6,108 bases of DNA, taken from NCBI GenBank assembly GCA_035280345.1, contig DATEGA010000229.1, positions 1 to 6,108 of the forward strand, read 5' to 3'. This document shows positions 1 to 4,952 of the stretch, piece after piece. The notes under the pieces are model-generated. The model was not told where the DNA came from, searched no databases, and worked only from the letters and a program-made list of their open reading frames with translations. Position 1 is the stretch's first letter, and every line of letters begins with the position of its first letter. The position numbers and the translations under genes were made by a program. The DNA comes from DASSJF01 sp035280345 (lineage in GTDB: Bacteria; Sysuimicrobiota; Sysuimicrobiia; Sysuimicrobiales; Segetimicrobiaceae).

Positions 1-378
1 GGCGTCCACCCGTACGACATCGAGTACGGCCTGGGCAACAAGCTCGCCACCATCGACGAGGCGACCGCGGGCCTGATCCTGCCGTTCGCCTTCGTCTTCT
101 GGCAGTACACCGTCGACGAGAAAACGGCCACGGGCCACAGCTACACCTACGGCATCCAGGTCGACGGCCCGTGGGGCGGCAAGTGGCGCGCCACCGTCAA
201 GGACGGCAAGTGGTCGGCGGAGCCGGAGAGCGGCAACTTCGAAGGCTGCGACGCTCTGATCCACTTCAACAACGCCGCCGACGCGGTGCTGACGTTCTTC
301 CAGCGCTTCCCCGGCGGATCGGCCAGCGGGGACGAGGAAGTCATCAAGAACATCCGGCAGCTGCACTTCCGCTTCTGA
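1..378 (+). CDS. Mycothiol-dependent maleylpyruvate isomerase-like protein, C-terminal part (5' end outside window)
   Basis: The frame is open from base 1 to a TGA at 376-378 and gives 125 residues of a larger protein. It begins GVHPYDIEYGLG, which resembles the conserved VHxxD segment that closes the four-helix DinB-like domain of mycothiol-dependent maleylpyruvate isomerases. There the His is one of the metal ligands (His3 here); the partner Glu and His would lie upstream. The remaining ~70 residues (GKWRATVKDGKW ... SGDEEVIKNIRQLHFRF) look like the small SCP2-type C-terminal domain that ends many of these proteins, with the typical late 'GD' before a final helix. Family members isomerise or transfer thiols using mycothiol, the actinobacterial thiol, but most paralogues have no known substrate. 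A strong terminator follows 19 bp after the stop, so this is the last gene of its transcript. The family call rests on the end of the protein only. Confidence 0.7.
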   Translation, partial: GVHPYDIEYGLGNKLATIDEATAGLILPFAFVFWQYTVDEKTATGHSYTYGIQVDGPWGGKWRATVKDGKWSAEPESGNFEGCDALIHFNNAADAVLTFFQRFPGGSASGDEEVIKNIRQLHFRF

Positions 379-397
379 TCCTTCGCAGCACTCTCTG

Positions 398-435
398 GGC
401 GGCGGACCTCGCGCCCGCGGGGCCGCCGCCTTTTT
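398..435 (+). terminator. Strong rho-independent terminator
   Basis: GGCGGCGG (398-405) pairs perfectly with CCGCCGCC (423-430). After one bulged A (406), six further pairs form between 407-412 and 417-422 (one of them T-G), around a GCCC loop (413-416). This gives about 14 pairs, nearly all G-C, followed directly by five T (431-435). It lies 19 bp after the isomerase-like stop codon and fits termination of that transcript. It also means the next gene needs its own promoter or start downstream. Confidence 0.85.
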
Positions 436-482
436 CCGTCGAGGAGATCCACCGCGACCGCGCGCCCCTGATCGAGGCGGCG

Positions 483-962
483 ATGGGTCCCGAGGCGGAC
501 CTCGTGAAGCCCCGTTTCGCCCGCGGATGCCGGTGCTTCGCCGTGCTTCTCGGGGGCGCGGTGGCGGGCTACGGCTGGCTGTCGACCGGGCCGGAGTGGA
601 TCGGGGAGCTGCAGCTCGAGATCCGGCCGGGCAAGGCCGAGGGCTACGTCTGGAACTGCGTCACGCTCGCCGGGCACCGGCGTAAGGGGATCTTCCGCTC
701 CGTGGTGTTGGGCATCTCGGAGGCCGCGCGCCAGAGCGGCGTCAAGCGCCTGTGGATCGGGAGTCTGGCGATCCCGGCGGAGAAGGCGCTGGCCCCGGCG
801 GGCTTCCGCCCGGCCATGCGCTTCACTCGCTTCGGCGCCGCCGGCATGCACTTCATGCGGGTCTGGGCGATCAGAGGAGACGCGCTTGGCACCAACGCCG
901 AGCGCGTCCTCCGCGTCAAGGCCGGGGTGTATGCGCGGCCTTCCCGCCGCGTCCGGCACTAG
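483..962 (+). CDS. GNAT-family N-acetyltransferase, start uncertain and probably 5'-truncated
   Basis: From ATG 483 the frame encodes 159 residues with a GNAT core. CRCFAVLLGGAVAGYGWLS (residues 16-34) looks like the beta2-beta3 hairpin. YVWNCVTLAGHRRKGIF (55-71) is beta4 plus the acetyl-CoA loop, with HRRKG as the R/Q-x-x-G-x signature and Phe in place of the last Gly. GVKRLWIGS (86-94) and the ALAPAGFRP segment fit beta5/alpha4 and the 'GF' motif near the C-terminus. The family acetylates an amine using acetyl-CoA; the substrate cannot be read here. Homology-like sequence seems to continue upstream (FSVEEIHRDRAPLIEAA), but no ATG, GTG or TTG lies in frame between the terminator and 483. The only upstream ATG (171) lies inside the preceding gene, and its translation is an arginine-rich shadow. 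Either the first strand and helix are lost, or a CTG start is used. Confidence 0.7.
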   Translation: MGPEADLVKPRFARGCRCFAVLLGGAVAGYGWLSTGPEWIGELQLEIRPGKAEGYVWNCVTLAGHRRKGIFRSVVLGISEAARQSGVKRLWIGSLAIPAEKALAPAGFRPAMRFTRFGAAGMHFMRVWAIRGDALGTNAERVLRVKAGVYARPSRRVRH

Positions 963-1026
963 CTACCGTCTTCAGAACGGGCTAGCAATCGCACTAAAGC
1001 CCGCGTGATCGCGGACATCGCGGTAC

Positions 1027-1515
1027 GTGTATGACGGCGACAACATCGCCCTCGAATATGACGGCAGCAACACGCTCATCGCCGCGTACGTATCGGCGAT
1101 TGGCGAGGACTCGCAGATGGAGATGGTCCGCGGCGGGCAGACGTACTACTACCAGCGAGACGGCCAGAACAGCGTAGTCGCCGTCACAGATTCGTCTGGA
1201 GTGGTGGTCCAGGCGTACAGGTACGACGCGTTCGGTCTGCAGTCCGCCGCCGGATCGATCACGAACCCCTTCACATACACAGGACGCGAATACGACCCGA
1301 AGAGCGGCCTCTACTTCCTCCGTGCGCGCTACTACGACCCGCGCGCCGGACGGTTCATCAGCGAGGACCCTGTGGGGGTTCCGAACCGGTACCCGTATGC
1401 CGACAACGACCCGTCGACCGGCTCGATCCGCTTGGACAGCAAGCCTTCATCGAGCGCGAGTCGATGGAAGAGGGGACGACCATCCGCGAGGACATCTGCT
1501 CTGAGTCCGCCATAG
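1027..1515 (+). CDS. RHS repeat-associated core, C-terminal fragment (orphan tip, frameshifted at its end)
   Basis: This encodes the last part of an RHS/YD-repeat shell, the beta-cocoon that encloses a toxin tip in polymorphic toxin systems. Hallmarks are YVYDGDNIALEYD at the start, YYYQRDGQNSVVAVTDSSG (residues 40-58), AYRYDAFG (63-70) and the core signature YTGREYDPKSGLYFLRARYY (84-103) followed by DPRAGRFISEDPVG. Whole RHS proteins usually exceed 1000 residues. Here an in-frame stop at 1006-1008 and loss of similarity at about 1015 leave only ~130 RHS residues, so this is an orphan tip rather than a secreted protein. GTG 1027 is only the first available start, with no good ribosome-binding site. 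After NDPST (residue 131) the frame departs from RHS and ends in ~31 unrelated residues. The expected RLDPLG and the toxin continue in the frame one base back. It lies 64 bp after the acetyltransferase. Confidence 0.8.
   Translation: MYDGDNIALEYDGSNTLIAAYVSAIGEDSQMEMVRGGQTYYYQRDGQNSVVAVTDSSGVVVQAYRYDAFGLQSAAGSITNPFTYTGREYDPKSGLYFLRARYYDPRAGRFISEDPVGVPNRYPYADNDPSTGSIRLDSKPSSSASRWKRGRPSARTSALSPP
1417..1421 (+). other. Frameshift point joining RHS core to toxin tip
   Basis: Up to 1419 the RHS reading is ...ADNDPST. From CGG at 1419-1421 the neighbouring frame reads RLDPLG and runs on without a stop into the toxin domain that ends at 1769. RHS cores normally end N-x-P-...-DPLG directly before the toxin, so one extra C in the ACCGG run would restore STRLDPLG and an open frame from 1009 to 1769. 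No slippery heptamer is present, so a lost base (or a sequencing/assembly error) is more likely than programmed shifting. Confidence 0.75.
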
Positions 1516-1769
1516 CGGGGCGCTACGCGAAGGCGGCCGAGCAGTACGGCGCCAAGGCAGGACGGCGAGAGGCACACCACATCGTCCCGAAGTTCCTGGG
1601 CGGTCCAGCTGACGGTCCCACCAGCGGGATCGACGCCGCCTACCACCAGCAGATCACCAATGCCTTCCGCGAGGCAGCGACAAGCAGGGGCATTGGCTAT
1701 GGTGGACGCGTGCTCGATCCGCTCAACAGCGCGTCCGACATGCTCGATCTCATAGCCATCCTGCAATAG
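1464..1769 (+). CDS. Toxin tip of the RHS protein, AHH/HNH-like nuclease candidate
   Basis: This is the variable C-terminal tip that follows RLDPLG. The open frame reaches back to 1419; ATG 1464 is the first start and has no convincing ribosome-binding site, so it was probably translated as part of the RHS protein. From ATG 1464 it has 101 residues. Key features are REAHHIVPKFLGG (residues 35-47) and, after a Gly/Pro-rich loop, DAAYHQQITNAFR (57-69). The paired histidines (38-39) in an A-H-H-I-V-P setting, with a later His61 and Asn66, resemble the AHH group of HNH/endonuclease-VII-fold toxins, which cut nucleic acids with a metal ion. Position directly after an RHS core and directly before a candidate immunity gene supports a toxin role. 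The exact family is not certain. A free fragment might be made if internal initiation occurs. Confidence 0.65.
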   Translation: MEEGTTIREDICSESAIAGRYAKAAEQYGAKAGRREAHHIVPKFLGGPADGPTSGIDAAYHQQITNAFREAATSRGIGYGGRVLDPLNSASDMLDLIAILQ

Positions 1770-1789
1770 GTGTACACGCAGCTCCCGCT

Positions 1790-2578
1790 GTGTCTCTGAA
1801 GCCAGACGGGTACAGCGTTCTCTCGAGGCTCGCTGCTCGCGCGGGTGCCCGCACGCGCGGGGCCAACCTCGCCGTCGAAGGCGTACCAGACTGGTTCGAC
1901 CGCCGCTCGACGTTCAAAGTCGACGGTTTGCGCGTCGACGCGTATGCAAATCATTCGCTCTTGTGCCTGATGGTGAGCTGCGACTCCGGAGTGCTGTTCT
2001 CAACTCCGAGGAAGAGTGTGACAATGAACACCCGCCAGCTCCTCGGCCAGGTGGCGGGGCGAGATGTGTACGTCAGCGAGCTCGGGCTCGCGTCGCCGCT
2101 CCCGTGGATCTACAGCCGGGCGGCAGTGGAGGGCCTCGAGTCTCTCGCGTTGGGCGATGACGAACTGCTAACCGTGACTGTCGGAGGCCTGGACGCGGTG
2201 ATGCGCCCCGAGGACGGGGACTCCTTCCTGGCACGTTTCGATCGGCTCGTTTCATTCGCCCGGATCTTGCCGGCAGAGGCTGAGACGAAGGCGCCATTGA
2301 ATGCGCAGAAACTGCCGGCCGAACTGCGCGAGCTGCTACCGCTCGTCGTCATCTGGGGCTTGAGCGACGATCAGGAGCGCTCCGATCTCATCGAGCGGGC
2401 CGATGACGCTGCCTTGCGAGGCCTGGTCGAGCGCGGCCGCACTCGTCTCACGCGAATCGACGAGTTTCTTCGCGAGCCCGGAATGCCGAAGGACTCGCCG
2501 GAAATCGGACGCTTCGACTCGTTCGCGCAGGCGGTGATGGAAGCCGAGCAGGAGCTTCGCCGCCGGGCGAAGAGCTGA
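1790..2578 (+). CDS. Candidate immunity protein for the adjacent RHS toxin (unnamed family)
   Basis: 262 residues starting at GTG 1790, 20 bp after the toxin stop, on the same strand. That spacing and order are those of a cognate immunity gene, and this is the main basis for the call. No signal peptide or membrane helix is visible, as expected for a cytoplasmic inhibitor. Residues 1-165 are mixed alpha/beta in look (TFKVDGLRVDAYANHSLLCL; DDELLTVTVGG) and I do not recognise them. Residues 175-262 form an acidic helical region opening LPAELRELLPLVVIWGLSDDQER, followed by a second amphipathic stretch (RIDEFLREPG) and a charged end (AEQELRRRAKS). This LPxxLRxLxPLxxxW.xSDDxER pattern resembles a tail I associate with small cytoplasmic proteins near toxins, but I cannot name the family. 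No clear ribosome-binding site is seen; translational coupling to the toxin frame is possible. ATG 1970 would remove 60 conserved-looking residues and is less likely. Confidence 0.65.
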   Translation: MSLKPDGYSVLSRLAARAGARTRGANLAVEGVPDWFDRRSTFKVDGLRVDAYANHSLLCLMVSCDSGVLFSTPRKSVTMNTRQLLGQVAGRDVYVSELGLASPLPWIYSRAAVEGLESLALGDDELLTVTVGGLDAVMRPEDGDSFLARFDRLVSFARILPAEAETKAPLNAQKLPAELRELLPLVVIWGLSDDQERSDLIERADDAALRGLVERGRTRLTRIDEFLREPGMPKDSPEIGRFDSFAQAVMEAEQELRRRAKS

Positions 2579-2639
2579 GCGTGGCCGTCTGAAGGTCAGA
2601 GGGACCGGCCCGCCCTGCCTCGCCGTTAACTTGTCGGCG

Positions 2640-2834
2640 ATGGCGCGCCCGCGCATGGACTGGACGGGTCCAATGCTGTTCGTGGCGCTCGCCTACGGCA
2701 GCTCGTGGGGGTGGCTCTTCCTCGTTCCTCAGCTCCCGATCCCCTTGTGGACCCCGCAGCGGGCCGCGGATCAAAAGCAAGGCCACGAAGTACGAGTTTC
2801 GCCACCAACAACGAGCCATCCGGTGACACTCTGA
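2640..2834 (+). pseudogene. Remnant of a CPBP-family membrane protein, N-terminus only
   Basis: From ATG 2640 the first ~38 residues (MARPRMDWTGPMLFVALAYG, then a Ser-Ser-Trp and PLWT) match in pattern the start of the intact CPBP protein at 4092: a short basic leader, (V/M)(N/D)W, a first hydrophobic helix with A-x-G-x-SW, then a second hydrophobic run ending WWT or LWT. After about 2757 the similarity stops. The frame continues with ~26 polar residues (RAADQKQGHEVRV ...) to a TGA at 2832-2834. The later helices and all catalytic motifs (EExxxR, FxxxH-like, HxxxN) are missing, so it is a broken gene. A TTG at 2631 is an alternative start. It lies 61 bp after the candidate immunity gene. Nucleotide similarity to 4092 is low, so the two are diverged paralogues rather than a recent copy. 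Confidence 0.6.
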
Positions 2835-3052
2835 AAGCCGGTGGCAGAGCGCCCGCGACGCTATGGGACGGCAAGGTGACACAGCTTGCCGGCGCGCCTA
2901 CCGTTGACGATCCTGACGGACTTCCGACCACATCGTTCGCTGAGAGCGCCGCGTTCATCGGCTTTCTCGGCGCCCTTGGAGTGATCCTCGGCGGCTACAT
3001 GGCTCGACGCGCCTGGAGTGCCGAGGCGGCATCTCAGAGGGCCGAGAGGTAG
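2822..3052 (+). pseudogene. Unrecognised fragment with one membrane helix
   Basis: One frame reads about 76 residues to a TAG at 3050-3052. A polar part (DTLKAGGRAPATLWDGKVTQ) is followed by TTSFAESAAF and a hydrophobic helix, FIGFLGALGVILGGYMARRAW, with basic residues after it (inside-positive end). Third positions are mostly G or C, as in coding DNA here. The only upstream start in frame is GTG 2705, which would run through the CPBP remnant in another frame, so the 5' end is probably lost. The last residues (SQRAER) fall on the nucleotides of the reductase-tail remnant on the opposite strand, just as SQRAAR does at 4952. I do not recognise a family. Confidence 0.3.
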
Positions 3053-3090
3053 ATCCCCGGCACCTCCTCGGCCGAATGCCTGCCCGGGCT
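3034..3090 (-). pseudogene. 3'-end remnant of a second maleylacetate reductase-like gene
   Basis: On the minus strand, the final codons before the TGA (3034-3036) read GRHSAEEVPGIYLSAL. The intact reductase at 4934-5902 ends GKHTAEDLLEIYLAAL: the same length after G[KR]H, and the same stop. In nucleotides, 3031-3086 and 4931-4986 align without gaps at an offset of exactly 1900, with 43 of 56 positions identical by my count. Similarity stops at about 3090. Most differences are conservative at protein level, as expected from two genes that diverged under selection before one was cut down to its last ~18 codons. The rest of that gene (over 900 bp) is absent. The block is a direct repeat relative to the intact gene and bounds a 1.9 kb segment holding the SUKH and CPBP genes. 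Confidence 0.75.
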
Positions 3091-3313
3091 GATTCCATCA
3101 TCGGCCCGACCGCCCTCTTCAGTCTTGAATCGTCCTTCAAGTCCTCGCCGATGAAGAAAGTGTCGATCTTCAGGCGCCCACCTTGAGTTGTTGGATCTCG
3201 GTCCGAACCGATCCCAGGGCACCACGTTCGGTAGATTCATCGGCACTGGCCCCGATGGCTGCAACATTCCGGACGGTGACATCTTCCTGGTGTTCCCCGG
3301 CCCCATCATGTAG
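3061..3313 (+). pseudogene. Unrecognised frameshifted coding remnant
   Basis: One frame is open from 3061 to TGA 3184-3186 and includes GPTALFSLESSFKSSPMKK. The next frame is open from 3155 to TAG 3311-3313 and includes LDLGPNRSQGTTFGRF and PDGDIFLVFPGPIM. The second piece has strongly GC-biased third positions and a natural protein look, unlike its opposite-strand reading. Joining the two frames near 3170-3186 gives about 83 residues without a stop, so this may be the tail of a decayed gene. No conserved family was recognised. It fills the gap between the reductase remnant and the SUKH gene, where no intact gene is present. Confidence 0.3.
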
Positions 3314-3340
3314 GGCGCGGGCAAGGGTCCCTACTAGCCG

Positions 3341-4063
3341 GTGAGTGAAACGGCCGGCCGCGTGTTTGCGGAGCTGGAAGCACGGCTCCGCAAGCACAAC
3401 CCGACCGCCCTGGCGCATGCGAGACCGGGACTCGACGCAAGTGCGGCCCGCAACAAGTTCGCGGCCGCCGGCATTTCGCCGGCGCCGATGCTCGTGTCGA
3501 TCTACACGTGGCATGACGGCGGCGCCGCCGATCTGTTCCCGGCGGCGAGGCTCCTATCGCTGGACGAGGCGATCGCGGCGAGGAATCTCGAGCTTCAGCT
3601 CGCCTCTGAGCTCGCCGCGCCACCGGAGCTGGCGCCCTCGAGCATCTTCGACCCTGCGTGGTTCCCCATCATGCAGAACCCCGGCGGATTGCTCTACGTC
3701 GTCGACGATTCTGGAAGCGGTCGCGTGCTGTTCGTCGAGCGCGAGGATCCGGGGAATCCGGAAGAGGTGAGTCCAGGCCTGACCGCGCTGCTCAACGCGA
3801 TCGCGGTGGATGGGCCCGGCCTCTATCCGGCGCCCCTGAGCGCCGACGCCGCCACTCTGGTGGCCCGGCTCGAAAGCGAGGAGCCGCGCGCGCGGTGGAA
3901 CGCGGTCCGAGAGCTGAGCCGAAAGCGACCGAAGGAGGCGTTCGCGCCGCTGGTGGCGATGCTAGACAGCTCCAGCGCAGAAGCGCGCCGCGATGCGGCG
4001 CTTCTGCTGGGGGCGCTCGGCGACCCTCGTGTTTCCGCCGGTGGGTTGGACGGAGACGCCTAG
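3341..4063 (+). CDS. SUKH (SMI1/KNR4)-like protein with truncated HEAT-like C-terminus
   Basis: 240 residues from GTG 3341; a weak AAGGG lies ~14 bp upstream. Residues ~5-155 fit the SMI1/KNR4 (SUKH) fold: an N-terminal helix (VFAELEARLRKHNP), then LVSIYTWHDGG (51-61) and LFPAARLLSLDEAIAA (65-80). These are followed by WFPIMQNPGGLLYVVDD (107-123), with the Trp-Phe-Pro strand and acidic turn typical of the family, then a C-terminal helix. SUKH proteins are frequent immunity proteins that bind and block nuclease or other toxins of polymorphic systems, which suits a position 0.8 kb downstream of a toxin cassette. Residues ~168-230 form HEAT-like helix pairs (TLVARLESEEPRARWNAVRE; APLVAMLDSSSAEARRDAAL). 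The second stops at LLGALGDPR (codon 4028-4030), where such repeats normally go on. The last ten residues (VSAGGLDGDA) look like chance read-through of a junction. The SUKH part is probably still functional; the partner is unknown. Confidence 0.75.
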   Translation: MSETAGRVFAELEARLRKHNPTALAHARPGLDASAARNKFAAAGISPAPMLVSIYTWHDGGAADLFPAARLLSLDEAIAARNLELQLASELAAPPELAPSSIFDPAWFPIMQNPGGLLYVVDDSGSGRVLFVEREDPGNPEEVSPGLTALLNAIAVDGPGLYPAPLSADAATLVARLESEEPRARWNAVRELSRKRPKEAFAPLVAMLDSSSAEARRDAALLLGALGDPRVSAGGLDGDA

Positions 4064-4091
4064 GGGGTTCATCCCGCAGACTCTGGCATCG

Positions 4092-4952
4092 ATGACCGGC
4101 CGGCAGGGGGTGAACTGGGCGTCGGTCGCCGTCTTTCTGGTTTTCGCTTTCGGGTTTAGCTGGTTCATCGGGGCGGCGATGTACGTGCTCGACCTGCCCT
4201 GGTGGACATACGTCGCCGCGTCGTGGGGTCCGGGAATCGCTGCGATTGTCGTCCGTCTCATGTGGCGTGAAGGATTCGCGGACAGCGGTCTCTTCCGTTT
4301 CGGCGCTGGCCGCGCGGCCATCGCCGCCTATGCCGTCGCGCTGTTCCTGGTCCCGTTCGCCGCTCTCCTATCGACTGCGGTGGGGGTGAGTGCCGGCGCG
4401 TTCTTGGTGCGGTTGGACGGCGATGGCGGCCTGTCGTCGCCGAACCATATCGTCCAGGCCGTCACGGCGAACTTCGGGCTCGCCGGGCTCCTGCTCAGCT
4501 TCATCCTCCTGCCTTTGATTCCGCTTGTCGAACTCGGCGAAGAGCTCGGATGGAGGGATTACCTCGTTCCGCGCCTTCTGCCTGTGGGCACGGTGCCGGC
4601 GTTTCTGATCTCGGGCGCTACATGGGCGGTGTGGCATCTGCCCTTCAATCTGCTTCTCGGCAACAACAAGGGCGCCGAAGGCTTTCCCCTTTTTGCCCTC
4701 TACACCGTTCTCTTCGGGGCGTTGCTCGGGTACCTGCGCATACGGTCAGGCAGCGTGTGGCCGTGCGCCATCCTGCACGCGGCCTACAACTACCAGCCGT
4801 GGGTCTTCATCGCACTCACCGCGGTGGCCCCAGGGCACTCGCCGGACGGGCCGCAGCAATCGATGGCGATAGTCGAGTACGCCGTCACGATGTTCGCCGG
4901 TGTCGCAGCCATCGTGGTCGCCTTGCGGTCCTCTCAGAGGGCGGCCAGGTAG
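4092..4952 (+). CDS. CPBP-family intramembrane metalloprotease-like protein (CAAX/ABI domain)
   Basis: 286 residues with about eight hydrophobic segments, including 11-33, 37-56, 76-100, 128-147, 168-187, 198-215 and 260-278. All three CPBP motifs are present in order: EELGWR (Glu150, Glu151, Arg155) in the helix after LIPLVELG; TWAVWHLPF (Trp178 and His182, the FxxxH-type site); and HAAYN (His229, Asn233). The two Glu and the two His are the presumed metal/catalytic residues of the Rce1-like glutamic protease fold in the cytoplasmic membrane. In bacteria these proteins process or bind peptides, and some give bacteriocin self-immunity; the substrate here is unknown. ATG 4092 is chosen because it gives a short leader before the first helix and matches the start of the remnant at 2640; the nearest purine-rich site (4061-4066) is distant. 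The frame is open upstream to 3993 inside the SUKH-HEAT gene. Its 3' end overlaps the convergent reductase gene by 19 bp. Confidence 0.85.
   Translation: MTGRQGVNWASVAVFLVFAFGFSWFIGAAMYVLDLPWWTYVAASWGPGIAAIVVRLMWREGFADSGLFRFGAGRAAIAAYAVALFLVPFAALLSTAVGVSAGAFLVRLDGDGGLSSPNHIVQAVTANFGLAGLLLSFILLPLIPLVELGEELGWRDYLVPRLLPVGTVPAFLISGATWAVWHLPFNLLLGNNKGAEGFPLFALYTVLFGALLGYLRIRSGSVWPCAILHAAYNYQPWVFIALTAVAPGHSPDGPQQSMAIVEYAVTMFAGVAAIVVALRSSQRAAR

Noticed and set aside
171..482. N-terminal extension of the acetyltransferase from ATG 171
   Set aside because: It would overlap the isomerase-like gene by 208 bp and cross the terminator, and its translation is Arg/Gly-rich with no GNAT features.
147..959. 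Long minus-strand open frame of 270 codons across the first two genes
   Set aside because: It is rich in Arg/Ala/Pro with no domain pattern, and overlaps two plus-strand frames with clear motifs; it is a GC-driven shadow.
959..985. Inverted repeat CTAGC ... GCTAG after the acetyltransferase stop
   Set aside because: Five-base arms with a 17-base loop are too weak to call an operator, terminator or element end.
1001..1014. Hairpin CCGCG-TGAT-CGCGG upstream of the RHS fragment, considered as a terminator for the acetyltransferase
   Set aside because: Only five pairs and no T-tract; not distinguishable from chance in GC-rich DNA.
1409..1425. Programmed -1 ribosomal frameshift between RHS core and toxin
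   Set aside because: No X-XXY-YYZ slippery heptamer and no obvious stimulatory structure; simple base loss or sequence error is more economical.
1332..1766. Minus-strand open frame of 144 codons opposite the RHS/toxin region
   Set aside because: The opposite strand shows recognisable RHS signatures and the AHH motif; this frame has no recognisable motif.
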